NCBI RefSeq assembly: GCF_019703855.1
Contig: NZ_AP024086.1
Span: forward strand, 3,306,501 to 3,370,500
Reading direction: 5' to 3'
Source of the DNA: Desulfomarina profundi
GTDB taxonomy: Bacteria; Desulfobacterota; Desulfobulbia; Desulfobulbales; Desulfocapsaceae
Length of the DNA stretch: 64,000 nt
The notes below the pieces were generated by a model. That model was not told where the DNA came from. It did not search any database and saw nothing but the letters and a program-made list of their open reading frames with translations. This document shows, piece by piece, positions 1 through 10,065 of this stretch; within the stretch, counting starts at the first letter, position 1; the number at the start of each line of letters is the position of its first letter. Made by a program: the position numbers and the translations under genes.

Positions 1-2
1 TT

Positions 3-1235
3 GCCGGTTTGATCCATGATGCAAAACGAGCACGGGAAATGGGGGTTCATTTCGGAACTGCGGAGATTGATATCGCTACCTTGTCAGCTTGGAAGGAAAA
101 AACCATTAACGAGCTGGCCGGGAGCCTGAGCACCCTGTTTACTCAACGAAATATTGAACTGATACATGGGCACGCCAGCTTCATCGATTCCCGAAGCGTC
201 AGGCTGCAGGGAGGAGGGATCAGCAAGATAACATTCCAACACGCGATTATCGCTACCGGCTCACGTCCTACATCTTTTTCGGCTGTTGACTTCGATTCCT
301 CAGATCGGATCCTCAGTTCAACCGAGGCCCTTCAGCTTGCAGAAATTCCAGGTAAACTGCTTGTTGTCGGCGGTGGTATCATCGGTCTGGAACTTGGCTC
401 CATTTACAGCAGTTTCGGTAGCAAGGTCAGCCTGGTGGAAAAGGAAAAAAGAATCCTCCCTCAAGTGGATAAAGATCTTGTGGAGCCCCTTTTCTCCAAC
501 CTGGCCGCTGAATTTGACACCCTGGCAACACATACAGAAGCGATAAAAATCCGGGCCCAGGAAGAATATGTAGAAGTCGAACTTGAAACGGACGGTATCA
601 AAACAAATAAAAGGTACGACAAGATCATCGTTGCCACGGGCAGATCACCCAACAGCAACCGGCTTGATCTCGAAAACACGGATGTTAAACTCGATACTGC
701 AGGCTTTATTGAAATTGACGACACCCTGCGAACCGATGACAAAAACATATTTGCGATTGGTGATGTCACCGGCCACCCCATGCTGGCCCACAGGGCAACC
801 CGCCAGGGGCAGACAGCAGCTGAAGTCATCGCGGGCCAGCCGTCCGCCTACGATATCCGTGCTGTACCAGCCACCATCTATACCGACCCACAGATCAGCT
901 GGTGCGGTTTGACCGAACAGGAGGCCCACGAGCACTCCCTTCCATACGAGGTTCGAAAATTTCCCTGGAAATACTCTGACCGTGCCAGATCCATGGGAAG
1001 AACAGATGGCCTGACCAAACTGTTGACCGATCCTGACAGCGGCAGAATTCTTGGCATGGGTATTGTCGGCCGGGGAGCGGAAAATCTCATTGCCGAAGCT
1101 GTTCTGTCCATCGAAATGGGGGCTCTTGCTGAAGATCTCGCTCTCACCCTTCACCCCTACCCCAGCCTGTCTGAAACTGAGGCGGAAGCGGCAGAGCTCT
1201 TCTCCGGAGCCGCCATTCACTTCCATCCCGGATGA
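3..1235 (+). CDS. Pyridine nucleotide-disulfide oxidoreductase, dihydrolipoamide dehydrogenase-like (5' truncated by window edge)
   Basis: The reading frame is open from base 3, so the N-terminal FAD GxGxxG motif and redox CxxxxC lie outside the window; about 410 residues remain of the usual 460-470. Visible are the NAD-binding fold (VVGGGIIGLELGS), the second FAD segment (NIFAIGDVTG, then MLAHRATRQG) and the C-terminal dimerization domain. The family oxidises dihydrolipoamide in 2-oxoacid dehydrogenase or glycine cleavage complexes. In those enzymes the C-terminal motif is HxHPTLxE, whose second His is the catalytic base. Here it reads HPYPSLSE, with Tyr in place of that His, as in mercuric-reductase-like relatives. 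The family is certain; lipoamide as substrate is not. The gene is followed by 171 bp and then citramalate synthase on the same strand. Confidence 0.85.
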   Translation, partial: AGLIHDAKRAREMGVHFGTAEIDIATLSAWKEKTINELAGSLSTLFTQRNIELIHGHASFIDSRSVRLQGGGISKITFQHAIIATGSRPTSFSAVDFDSSDRILSSTEALQLAEIPGKLLVVGGGIIGLELGSIYSSFGSKVSLVEKEKRILPQVDKDLVEPLFSNLAAEFDTLATHTEAIKIRAQEEYVEVELETDGIKTNKRYDKIIVATGRSPNSNRLDLENTDVKLDTAGFIEIDDTLRTDDKNIFAIGDVTGHPMLAHRATRQGQTAAEVIAGQPSAYDIRAVPATIYTDPQISWCGLTEQEAHEHSLPYEVRKFPWKYSDRARSMGRTDGLTKLLTDPDSGRILGMGIVGRGAENLIAEAVLSIEMGALAEDLALTLHPYPSLSETEAEAAELFSGAAIHFHPG

Positions 1236-1362
1236 AAGGCCAGGTTTCCAGAGGAATAAACGGATGACTGGGTTTCATAGATGATCTGCAAATTTTTTGG
1301 TTTAATTTTTCCACGATTTTGCATATCATGAAATCCTTAAACCGTCAGCACTCTGAAAACAC

Positions 1363-1385
1363 CCTGAATCCGTCACAAATTCAGG
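1363..1385 (+). promoter_or_regulatory. Small hairpin in the citramalate synthase leader
   Basis: CCTGAAT and ATTCAGG form a perfect 7-bp stem with a 9-base loop. It ends 21 bases before the ATG of the next gene and just upstream of its AAGGA ribosome site. It has no T tract, so it is not a terminator. A role in translation is only a possibility. Confidence 0.25.
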
Positions 1386-1406
1386 AATACGGCACAAGGA
1401 AGCAAC

Positions 1407-2999
1407 ATGGCTCACGCAGTTGAACTTTACGATACAACCCTCAGGGACGGAACCCAGGCAGAAAACTTCAACCTCTCTGTCGAAGATAAAATTCGCATAA
1501 CAGTGGCCCTTGATAAACTGGGCATTGATTATATAGAAGGGGGATGGCCGGGATCAAATCCGATGTCTGTTGAATATTTCAACAAAATGCAATCCATAAA
1601 ACTGAACCATGCAAAACTGGCCGCCTTCGGTTCCACCCGCCATCTGAAAAACAGTCCCGAAGACGACCCGAATCTGCAGGCACTTATCGCCGCAAAAACA
1701 CCGGCAATAACAATTTTCGGTAAAAGCTGGGATATCCACGTCCATGAAGCACTGCGCATTGAACTGGAGGATAATCTCCGGATCATCAGAGAAACCCTGG
1801 CTTATCTCCGCCCTCGTGTTGATCATCTCTTCTACGACGCCGAACATTTTTTTGACGGTTTCAAGCATAATGAGGAGTATGCCCTTCTCACCCTTGAAAG
1901 CGCCATTGAGGGAGGGGCCGAAACACTTGTTCTCTGCGACACTAACGGTGGAACTCTCCCCCATGAACTGTCACCGATAATCCACAGAGTTCAACACTAT
2001 TTTGCCGACAAGGATATCAAAGTAACCCTGGGAATCCATGCCCATAACGATTCCGAATCCGCCGTGGCTAATTCTTTACTGGCCGTTGCCGACGCAAAGG
2101 TCAACCAGGTCCAGGGGACAATAAACGGATTCGGCGAAAGATGCGGTAACGCCAATCTGACATCCATCATCCCCGCCCTTGTTTTCAAACTCGGGATGGA
2201 ATGCGAAGTCCGAAAACATATTGACCGCCTCTACTCCACATCACGCTATGTCAACGAGCTGGCCAACCTCCCCCATAACAGATATCAACCGTATGTCGGC
2301 GAATCGGCCTTTGCCCACAAGGGTGGAATCCATGTCAGTGCCGTTAAACACAATCCGCTGACCTATGAACACATTCAGCCGGACCGGGTGGGTAACATCC
2401 GCAGAATACTCATCTCGGACCAGTCAGGCCGCTCGAACATCCTCCACAAGGCAAAACAGTGGAACCTGAAGCTCTCTCCAGATGACCCAGTCCTGCCGAC
2501 AATCATCGCCAAACTGAAGGAACTTGAGAACCTGGGCTACCAGTACGAGGGAGCAGAAGCCAGCTTTGAGCTGCTGATGAGAAAAGCCCTGGGACTCAAG
2601 CGCAACTATTTTGAGTTTGAAAGTTTCAGGGTCATGAACCACAAGTACCGGATGGATAAACCACCTCTCACAGAAGCCACCATCCGTCTCTTCGTCGGCG
2701 GGCGGGAGGTTCATACCGCGGCCATGGGAGACGGCCCGGTAAACGCACTGGATACGGCCATCAGGAAAGCTTTGACCCGCTTTTATCCCTGCCTTGAAAA
2801 AATGGAACTTGCCGATTACAAAGTTCGCGTACTCTCGGGAGAAAAGGGTACCGAAGCCAGGGTACGGGTTCTTGTTGAAAGCAGGGACGAACAGTGCACC
2901 TGGGGCACCGTGGGCGTTTCGGTCAATATCATTGAAGCGAGCTGGCAGGCTCTGGTTGACAGTATTAACTACAAATTGCTCAAGGACCTGGATCCGTGA
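1407..2999 (+). CDS. cimA: (R)-citramalate synthase
   Basis: Condenses pyruvate and acetyl-CoA to (R)-citramalate, the threonine-independent entry to isoleucine. The 530-residue protein has the HMG-CoA-lyase-like TIM barrel at residues 1-270, with the metal/substrate motif YDTTLRDGTQ near the N-terminus, GIHAHND and NGFGERCGNA. A LeuA-type regulatory domain follows at about 390-525. Length and the GGWPGSNP stretch fit CimA rather than 2-isopropylmalate synthase. The start is supported by AAGGA at 1396-1400. The gene converges on the HD-GYP regulator with 27 bp between stops, and no terminator hairpin is visible there. Whether it is cotranscribed with the upstream oxidoreductase is not resolved. 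Confidence 0.93.
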   Translation: MAHAVELYDTTLRDGTQAENFNLSVEDKIRITVALDKLGIDYIEGGWPGSNPMSVEYFNKMQSIKLNHAKLAAFGSTRHLKNSPEDDPNLQALIAAKTPAITIFGKSWDIHVHEALRIELEDNLRIIRETLAYLRPRVDHLFYDAEHFFDGFKHNEEYALLTLESAIEGGAETLVLCDTNGGTLPHELSPIIHRVQHYFADKDIKVTLGIHAHNDSESAVANSLLAVADAKVNQVQGTINGFGERCGNANLTSIIPALVFKLGMECEVRKHIDRLYSTSRYVNELANLPHNRYQPYVGESAFAHKGGIHVSAVKHNPLTYEHIQPDRVGNIRRILISDQSGRSNILHKAKQWNLKLSPDDPVLPTIIAKLKELENLGYQYEGAEASFELLMRKALGLKRNYFEFESFRVMNHKYRMDKPPLTEATIRLFVGGREVHTAAMGDGPVNALDTAIRKALTRFYPCLEKMELADYKVRVLSGEKGTEARVRVLVESRDEQCTWGTVGVSVNIIEASWQALVDSINYKLLKDLDP

Positions 3000-3026
3000 G
3001 AAACACCGTCTATGAACAGGTGCGGG

Positions 3027-4682
3027 CTAACCGTCGGGAAAGAGTTTCTTGATTTCAAGAAACTGATCCAGATTTTCCATCATCAGGTCAACGAGACGGG
3101 GATCAAAATGTACCCCTCTCTCATGTTGAATATGATCAACAATTTCAGATAACGGCCAGGCATCCTTGTAGCACCGGCTTGACCCCAGGGCATCAAAAAC
3201 ATCAACAAGGGCTACAATCCTTCCATAGGGATGAATCGACTCCTCTGCAAGCCCCCTCGGATACCCCTTGCCATTCCATTTTTCATGGTGCTCATGGGCT
3301 ACGATAGCCGCAGCTTTCAGAATTGGTCTGTCTGAACCTTTTAGTATTTCGTATCCCAGGATAGTATGATCCTCCATCAACCTGAACTCCTCCTCCGTCA
3401 ACCTGCCCGGTTTATTCAGTATGGAATCAGGAATTCCGATTTTACCGGCATCGTGCATGGGTGCGGCAAACCGCAAAATCCGTGCTTCCACTTCCTCCAT
3501 ACCTGACAGACGGGCAAGTACATAGGAATATTCCGCAACCCGGCGAACATGATTTGCCGATTCCTTGGAACGGGTTTCTATCACCTCGCCCAGGGTAATA
3601 ACCAGCTCCTTCTGAGTATTGATAAGCTCTTCGTTCAACATGAGATTATCAAGTGCGCTGGCTACATTTGTGATATAGAGCTGCACCAGGCGCTTATCTC
3701 CATCAGTCATTCCCGGGGAAATGGTGTCCAGGTAAAATACACACTCCACCCCAAGGGATGACTGGACATAGCCGAAAAACTCATCTCCCGTCACAATACT
3801 TCTGCAGGACGAATAAGCAGCATCCAGCTTTTTCATGATGGTCCGGCCAAAAACATCATCAACCTGCAGACCGCCACATTTTTTATAGGGACCGGAACCA
3901 CAGACAACAATCCTTTTACCATCTTGCTTCATTACAGCGAAACTGCCCATTTTCTCAAGAAGTTCCGAACAGTCTCCCCTGTCGATACCGTCCAGACGTA
4001 TCAAACGGTGCAGACGGTTCAGCACACCTATAAAAAGATCCCTGTATGTGAGAAACGAAAACAGTCCACCTGAAGCGTCAACTATCTCTTCAAGGTGGCG
4101 GTACATCAGCAGGAGCTCCTCCTGTTTCTGCTTTCTTTCGGCTATTTCGAGCTGGAGGGCTTTGTTATTTTTCCTGAGTGCCTCTGTTTTCTCCCTCACT
4201 TCCTGCTCAAGTTGCTCCTGATATCTCCTGTTTTGACGAATCAGGTGTACTTTTTCCATACACCTGTCAATAGCGTTTTCCAAGATGGCCATACTGCCGA
4301 TAGGTTTTGTCAGATAATCCCAGGCCCCAAGTTTTACAGTCTGTACTGCATCATTAAGCTGCCCGGCACCTGAAATGATAATCACAGGAGTTTCTGGTGA
4401 TGTCCGATGAAGATGGGCAAGCACCTCAAGGCCACCCATCACAGGCATATCAAGATCTGTCAGCACCAGATCGATCGGCTGCCGCGAAAAAAGATCAAGC
4501 CCCTCACGCCCGTCTTTTGCCAGTATCGCTTCATGACCCCAGCGGTCAAGAAACGCTGCAAAGGTTGCCCGCACCATTTCTTCATCTTCAATGAGCAGTA
4601 TTTTCAGGTTTTTTCTTTCCTTGTATTCTATTTCCTTAGTCACTTTACCTTTCCAGTTCTGATAAAAATGGTACTCAGTCAA
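3027..4682 (-). CDS. Response regulator with REC, DUF3369-like and HD-GYP domains
   Basis: A probable cyclic-di-GMP phosphodiesterase controlled by phosphorylation. The REC domain spans residues 25-145 with phospho-acceptor Asp76 (LVLTDLDMP). A coiled linker rich in Glu/Lys (about 150-195) is followed by a DUF3369/GAF-like segment (about 210-370). The HD-GYP domain (about 375-545) keeps its key residues: NHVRRVAEYS, HDAGKIGIPD, HEHHEKWNGKGYP. An intact catalytic set suggests activity. The longest frame uses TTG at 4682 with AGGAG about 15 bases away. A GTG at 4643 preceded closely by GGAAAGG is an equally good start and gives a protein 13 residues shorter. No partner kinase is adjacent on this strand. 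Confidence 0.9.
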   Translation of the reverse strand: MTEYHFYQNWKGKVTKEIEYKERKNLKILLIEDEEMVRATFAAFLDRWGHEAILAKDGREGLDLFSRQPIDLVLTDLDMPVMGGLEVLAHLHRTSPETPVIIISGAGQLNDAVQTVKLGAWDYLTKPIGSMAILENAIDRCMEKVHLIRQNRRYQEQLEQEVREKTEALRKNNKALQLEIAERKQKQEELLLMYRHLEEIVDASGGLFSFLTYRDLFIGVLNRLHRLIRLDGIDRGDCSELLEKMGSFAVMKQDGKRIVVCGSGPYKKCGGLQVDDVFGRTIMKKLDAAYSSCRSIVTGDEFFGYVQSSLGVECVFYLDTISPGMTDGDKRLVQLYITNVASALDNLMLNEELINTQKELVITLGEVIETRSKESANHVRRVAEYSYVLARLSGMEEVEARILRFAAPMHDAGKIGIPDSILNKPGRLTEEEFRLMEDHTILGYEILKGSDRPILKAAAIVAHEHHEKWNGKGYPRGLAEESIHPYGRIVALVDVFDALGSSRCYKDAWPLSEIVDHIQHERGVHFDPRLVDLMMENLDQFLEIKKLFPDG

Positions 4683-4948
4683 AGATGTTTTCAGTTACTC
4701 CTTGAGAGTCCCGGCAGATTCAACTATTCTTACTCAACATCATGACGACGTACAGTGCTTCCTCCGGGTACCTTTAAAACGATATCACAATTCAACCATC
4801 TTTGAACAGAAAAAGAATCTAACACCCCACAAGGGGGTATAAATGCCTTGGAAATAAACCTAACCATTTAATTTCAAAATACCTTCCCTGGTTTCTTGTT
4901 TTTTATGACAGGAATTCAGGAGTAAGGCACTAAAACGGACACCTCACC

Positions 4949-5485
4949 ATGAGCGAAAACAAGCGACAGACCTCGATCAATCCCCTGTCTCCCATAGTTT
5001 CTTCGGAACACCTTACCTCACCCGACAGCTGGCCACTCAGTGAATTTGAATATGGCATGATAATCGCCCATAATGCCTTTTCCCGCTGGATGATCCGCTG
5101 CATGCACGCCGCCGGATACTCGGATTTCAGCCCCCTTGATGTCCTTGTCCTTCACAATGTCAACCATCGCGACCGGCAGAAAAAACTGGTAGATATCTGC
5201 TTTGTCCTCCATATCGAGGATCAGCATACCGTCAATTATTCCCTGAAAAAACTGGTCAAGGCTGATCTTGTCGCCAGGGAAAAACATGGCAAGGAAATTT
5301 TATACTTTGCCACGGAAAAAGGTAAAGAAGCATGCAGAAAATACAGGGAAATCCGGGAGCAGTGCCTCACCTCTGCTTACCGCACCCTCGACCAGGACGG
5401 GTCGGAAATGCGCCAGGCGGCAGCTCTCCTGCGCCTCATGTCGGGCCTGTATGACCAGGCTTCCCGGGCCGCTTCGTCCCTGTAA
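4949..5485 (+). CDS. MarR-like winged-helix transcriptional regulator
   Basis: A 178-residue cytoplasmic protein with a winged helix-turn-helix at about residues 60-130: the DICFVLHIEDQHTVNYSLKKL segment looks like the recognition region, followed by a wing (VAREKHGKEILYFATEKG). Helices on both sides (30-55 and 135-170) suit MarR-type dimerization. No effector can be read from the sequence. It is a single gene flanked by 266 bp upstream and 190 bp downstream, so its target may be itself or the binding-protein/kinase pair that follows; that is a guess from position only. An AGGAG at 4919-4923 is too far from the ATG to be a standard ribosome site. Confidence 0.7.
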   Translation: MSENKRQTSINPLSPIVSSEHLTSPDSWPLSEFEYGMIIAHNAFSRWMIRCMHAAGYSDFSPLDVLVLHNVNHRDRQKKLVDICFVLHIEDQHTVNYSLKKLVKADLVAREKHGKEILYFATEKGKEACRKYREIREQCLTSAYRTLDQDGSEMRQAAALLRLMSGLYDQASRAASSL

Positions 5486-5675
5486 AGCATGCACCACCCT
5501 GCATTTCTCATCAGTCAAGGCGACACCATATTCAAAGTTCCTGGAGTCTTCGCCTATCTGAAGTCTGGTTTTTACCCTGTGCAAAATGGCTGTAATCGGG
5601 AAAAAATTTGAAAAAGGTATTTGCCTGATATAAAATTAACAGAAATACTTTGTTAATTTAGCACTGAAGTCATGT

Positions 5676-7001
5676 ATGAAAATAAAAGTAATATTTATTT
5701 TTCTGTTGGCCCTGTGTGTCGGGTTTTCGCTGATCTTCCTGAGTATGCAGCAAAGTGCCCCAACCAGATCCGCATTGCACAAGACAACTGCCAATACAGA
5801 AAAAGAGGACATTGCTCCTCTGGCGGCCGGATCTGCCGACAAATCTTACATTCTTTTTGGCGTTTCCATCTCCAGGACGGGTCAGTTTGCTGTTGAAGGC
5901 AAAAATGTCATTCAAGGATATAATTTATGGAAAAAACATGTCAATGAAAACGGTGGGATAACCGTTGGTGACAAAAAATATACAGTCAAAATCAAGTACT
6001 ACGATGACGGTAGTAATATTGACCGGGTCAGGGACAACATTACCCGACTCATTATAGACGACAAAGTGGATTTCATTCTCGGCCCTTTTTCCAGTGCTTT
6101 TAATCTGGCAGCAAGTAAAATCTCTGAACGGTATGGTAAAATAATGATCGAATCAGGGGGAGCATCTGATTCGATATTTATGAGAAAACAACACTTTACC
6201 TTTGCAACCCAAACATCGTCAAGCTGGTGGTTCAAAGATTTTTTTGACATGATTGCTCAAGTAAATCCCAGCCCCGAAACGTATGCCCTGATTACACCTG
6301 ACAAATTATTCTCACGCAGTGTTGCCAAAGGAGTGCAGATATGGGCCGCAACAAAGAACATAAAGAAAGTGTATTTTCGTGTTGTAGAAAAAGATACAAC
6401 AGATTTCATACCATACCTCCGGGAGATGGCAGATAAACACCCTGATCTGATTATTTTAACAAGCCATTACAGAGATGCAGTGAATTTCAGTGTCCAGCTC
6501 TCCCGCATAAAAGAGTTGAACCCAAAAGCGGTTGTCATGACCATTGGTCCGTCTGAGCTTGACTATATTAATGATGTTGGAGAGGGAGCCGAAGGCAAAA
6601 TTGGTGTAACTCAATGGGTTGCCAACAGTACGTTTACTGGACCTGTTTTTGGTACCCCACAGGATTACGCTAAAAAATTTATCAGTGAATATGGTGAAAA
6701 ACCCACCTACCAGGATGCGCAATCCAGTGCCACGGGGGTAATCTATCAACTGGCTCTTGAAAAATGCAACTCTCTCAATGCATTGGAAGTACTGAATAAT
6801 GTAAGAAATCTCGATGTAGAAACCTTTTATGGCCGGGTAAAATATAATTCAAGTGGGATGAATATCGGTCATAAAATGGCACTTGTCCAGATACAACAGG
6901 GGAAAATGAAAACAATCTGGCCCCTTGAAGCAGCTCAAAGCACAATAATGTATCCCTTGGTTCCGCCGCAGATGGAAAATAAAAAATCAGAGTTCAATTG
7001 A
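5676..7001 (+). CDS. LivK-type periplasmic binding protein, probable sensor partner of the adjacent kinase
   Basis: A 441-residue type I periplasmic binding protein (branched-chain amino acid/amide family). A hydrophobic N-terminus (residues 4-24) has no lipobox and no clear signal peptidase site, so it may stay membrane anchored. The fold begins near residue 58 (SYILFGVSISRTGQFAVEGK) and shows the family features of ligand-lobe switching (DDGSNIDRVRDNITRLI, ILGPFSSAFNLAAS). No permease or ATPase genes are nearby. It ends 7 bp before a membrane hybrid kinase, an arrangement typical of binding proteins that present a ligand to a sensor rather than feed a transporter. The ligand is unknown. No strong Shine-Dalgarno precedes the ATG. 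Confidence 0.85.
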   Translation: MKIKVIFIFLLALCVGFSLIFLSMQQSAPTRSALHKTTANTEKEDIAPLAAGSADKSYILFGVSISRTGQFAVEGKNVIQGYNLWKKHVNENGGITVGDKKYTVKIKYYDDGSNIDRVRDNITRLIIDDKVDFILGPFSSAFNLAASKISERYGKIMIESGGASDSIFMRKQHFTFATQTSSSWWFKDFFDMIAQVNPSPETYALITPDKLFSRSVAKGVQIWAATKNIKKVYFRVVEKDTTDFIPYLREMADKHPDLIILTSHYRDAVNFSVQLSRIKELNPKAVVMTIGPSELDYINDVGEGAEGKIGVTQWVANSTFTGPVFGTPQDYAKKFISEYGEKPTYQDAQSSATGVIYQLALEKCNSLNALEVLNNVRNLDVETFYGRVKYNSSGMNIGHKMALVQIQQGKMKTIWPLEAAQSTIMYPLVPPQMENKKSEFN

Positions 7002-7008
7002 GATAAAA

Positions 7009-10000
7009 ATGGCAAAAAAAAGAACAGGTCTTTTTGATAAACTTGTTATTTTACATCTGCTTTCCACATCAATTCTCTTTTTGATCATCATTTTTTCATA
7101 TTATTACATTGAAAAAAGAAACTTCGACAATTCCCTGACAAAAAAATCCCACATCATACGTGATCTGCTGGAAATATCATGTATCGATCCTATTGTAAAA
7201 ACAATAGCCTATGACAGAGTTAACAGATCAATCAAAGCTCTCTACCAGGCAAACAAGGATATTGTCTACATGGAATTGTACGATCCCACAGCACATACTA
7301 TTGCCTCTGTGGGTGATCTTCCAGGGACCCGTTTCACCATTGATGATATCAGCCGATTAATTCAACAGCACAATGGTGAAATCACCGGCTCCGGCAACAT
7401 ATCGAACAGCAATGAATTAATAGCATATCTGGAGGTTGATGGTCAGAACCTGGGGTTGATAAGAGTTCAGTTTACCCGCAAATATCTGTATAAACAGCTC
7501 AGAGCAAACATCATGTTTTTTCTTGGTGTATCTATACTGTCCATTGCCGCAACGAGCCTTATTTTTTATTTTTTTACCGATATCTGGGTTGTGTCGCCTA
7601 TTGTAAGCGCCAGTAATATAATGGAAAAATATGGCAGTGATGAGTTGCATACACTTCGAAAAAGTATCAAAAAGCACAGCAAAAAAAATATCCGGGATGA
7701 AATTGGTGTGATGTCTGTGGCTTTTGAACGCATGATTTCGTCAATAATAAAATGGAAAGAAGAAAAAGAAAAAGCGGAAGCGCAGTATAGGCTGATTACG
7801 GAAAATATTGAGGATGTGATCTGGACGATGGATATGAGTATGAAATTTACTTATGTCAGTCCTTCAATATATCAGCAGCGAGGATATACTGTTGAAGAAG
7901 CAATGAAGCGAACCATGGAAGAGGTGCTTGCTCCCGATTCATTAAATAGAGTAATGGCGTTACTTGACCGGAAACTGATGTTAATTGAAGCGGGTGACCC
8001 AGGGGGGTGGGAATCGGAGGTATTTGAAGCAGAACAATACTGCAAGGATGGTACAACAATATGGGCAAGCAATAATGCAAAGATTTTCCCCGGCCCCGAT
8101 GGAAAACCTGCGGGAATACTCGGCGCAGCCCATAATATTACAGACCGCAAACAGGCTGAGCTTGCACTGATTGAGAGTGAGCGCAATTACCGGGAAATTT
8201 TTAACGCCACACGGGACGGCATATTTATACATGATGCTGACAACGGGATGATCCTTGATGTCAACAAAGGCATGCTGGATATGTATGGCTGGACATATGA
8301 CGAAGTCATGCATGGAACCCTGGCTACCTTCAGTGCCGGTATACATCCGTACACTCTTGTAGAAGCACAAAAAATAATAAAAAAGGCTGTGCAATACGGT
8401 CCGCAGACATTTGACTGGCTGTGCAGAAAAAAAGACGGAACACTGTTCTGGGGAGAGGTTTCCCTTAAATATGTAGAATTCCCCGGTAAACGTTATGTCC
8501 TGGCCACAACCAGAGATGTCAACGATCGTAAACTTGCAGAAAAATCCCTGGCCGAGGAAAAAGAACGGTTAGCCGTAACGCTCAAAAGCATTGGTGACGG
8601 AGTGATTACAACTGATATTTCAGGCAATATTGTCCTTTTGAACAAAGTTGCGGAACATCTTACGGGCTGGACAAACAGAGAAGCTGTTGGCAGGCCTTCT
8701 GACGAGGTTTTTCATATTGTGAACGAACAGACTCGGGAATTGTGTGACAACCCGGTAACAAAAGTTATCAGCAATGGTAAACCAGTGGATCTTGGCGAGA
8801 ATACAGTGCTTATCGCAAGAGATGGCAGGGAGAGGAGTATTGCTGACAGTGGTGCACCGATTCTTGATGCAAAGAGTAAGATAATTGGTGTTGTTCTGGT
8901 TTTTCGAGATGTTACGGATAAACAGAGGCTGGAGCAGGAAGCCCTGAAAGTTCGTAAACTTGAGTCTGTCGGGGTACTGGCCGGTGGCATTGCCCACGAC
9001 TTCAACAATATTTTATCTGCAATACTCGGTAATATCAGTCTTGCTCTTGAATACACTCCTCCACATGAACCGACGCATCTTCTTCTGGCCGAGGCGGAAA
9101 AAGCGTCCCTGCGTGCAAAAGATCTCACCCAGCAACTGTTGACATTTTCCCGGGGCGGAGAACCTATTCGAAAGACAACATCTATTGCTGAAATTATAAA
9201 AGACTCTTCCACATTTGTGTTACGGGGCAGCAATGTTCGGTGTGACACCTGGTTTGCTCCTGATCTTCTGCCCGTAGAAGTTGATCCCGGCCAGATCAGT
9301 CAGGTTATCCAGAATATCATTATTAACGCTTCCCATGCCATGCCCGATGGTGGTGTTGTTACTATCCGCGGAGAAAATGTCACTGAAGATCATATTCCCC
9401 CATCACTCCAAAATGAAAAACAATACATTGTAATTACTATCAGGGACCATGGAACCGGCATCCCTCAAAATATAATTGATAATATTTTTGACCCGTATTT
9501 TTCAACAAAACAGACGGGTAATGGTTTGGGGCTTGCAATCTGTCATTCAATTATAATGCGACATGAAGGTTTTATAGCTGTCGAATCGAAACCGGAGACA
9601 GGGACTGTTTTTTCAATTTATCTCGTCGCATCAAAAGAAAAAATTACTGACTGTTCCGGCGAAAAGCCAGAGGCCGCCGCCCAGGTTTGCAGCAAAATAA
9701 TGGTCATGGATGATGACGCTATGGTGCAGGATATATCAAGAGCTATACTGACCCGCCTGGGCCATGATTATCAATTTGCCCCTGACGGTGAGGAAGCAGT
9801 TGCCCTGTACAAAAAAGACTATTTATCCGGTAATCAGGCTGATCTGATTATAATGGATCTCACTATCCCCGGCGGAATGGGTGGGAAAGATGCGGTGAAA
9901 GAGATTCTGGCTGTTAATCCTGAAGCGAAAGTTCTTGTATCCAGCGGTTACTCAAATGATCCTATAATGGCCAATTATGAGGAATACGGCTTCTGTGGCG

Positions 10001-10065
10001 CCATCGTTAAACCATACCAGATGAAAGAATTAAAGGTGACTATTCAGGAGGCATTGTTACGTTAA
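7009..10065 (+). CDS. Membrane hybrid histidine kinase with three PAS domains and a receiver
   Basis: A 1,018-residue inner-membrane kinase. TM1 (about 13-35) and TM2 (about 166-190) flank a periplasmic domain of about 130 residues. A HAMP-like linker leads to three PAS domains (about 258-385, 390-510, 520-640). The HisKA motif GGIAHDFNNIL carries His663. The ATPase domain shows QNIIINASHAM (N box), DHGTGI and GNGLGLAI. A C-terminal receiver has Asp950 (IIMDLTIPGG) and a conserved Lys (VKPYQ). No separate regulator or phosphotransfer protein is encoded next to it. It lies 7 bp after the binding protein, so the two are probably cotranscribed. Its stop overlaps the stop of the convergent dctM. 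Confidence 0.92.
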   Translation: MAKKRTGLFDKLVILHLLSTSILFLIIIFSYYYIEKRNFDNSLTKKSHIIRDLLEISCIDPIVKTIAYDRVNRSIKALYQANKDIVYMELYDPTAHTIASVGDLPGTRFTIDDISRLIQQHNGEITGSGNISNSNELIAYLEVDGQNLGLIRVQFTRKYLYKQLRANIMFFLGVSILSIAATSLIFYFFTDIWVVSPIVSASNIMEKYGSDELHTLRKSIKKHSKKNIRDEIGVMSVAFERMISSIIKWKEEKEKAEAQYRLITENIEDVIWTMDMSMKFTYVSPSIYQQRGYTVEEAMKRTMEEVLAPDSLNRVMALLDRKLMLIEAGDPGGWESEVFEAEQYCKDGTTIWASNNAKIFPGPDGKPAGILGAAHNITDRKQAELALIESERNYREIFNATRDGIFIHDADNGMILDVNKGMLDMYGWTYDEVMHGTLATFSAGIHPYTLVEAQKIIKKAVQYGPQTFDWLCRKKDGTLFWGEVSLKYVEFPGKRYVLATTRDVNDRKLAEKSLAEEKERLAVTLKSIGDGVITTDISGNIVLLNKVAEHLTGWTNREAVGRPSDEVFHIVNEQTRELCDNPVTKVISNGKPVDLGENTVLIARDGRERSIADSGAPILDAKSKIIGVVLVFRDVTDKQRLEQEALKVRKLESVGVLAGGIAHDFNNILSAILGNISLALEYTPPHEPTHLLLAEAEKASLRAKDLTQQLLTFSRGGEPIRKTTSIAEIIKDSSTFVLRGSNVRCDTWFAPDLLPVEVDPGQISQVIQNIIINASHAMPDGGVVTIRGENVTEDHIPPSLQNEKQYIVITIRDHGTGIPQNIIDNIFDPYFSTKQTGNGLGLAICHSIIMRHEGFIAVESKPETGTVFSIYLVASKEKITDCSGEKPEAAAQVCSKIMVMDDDAMVQDISRAILTRLGHDYQFAPDGEEAVALYKKDYLSGNQADLIIMDLTIPGGMGGKDAVKEILAVNPEAKVLVSSGYSNDPIMANYEEYGFCGAIVKPYQMKELKVTIQEALLR

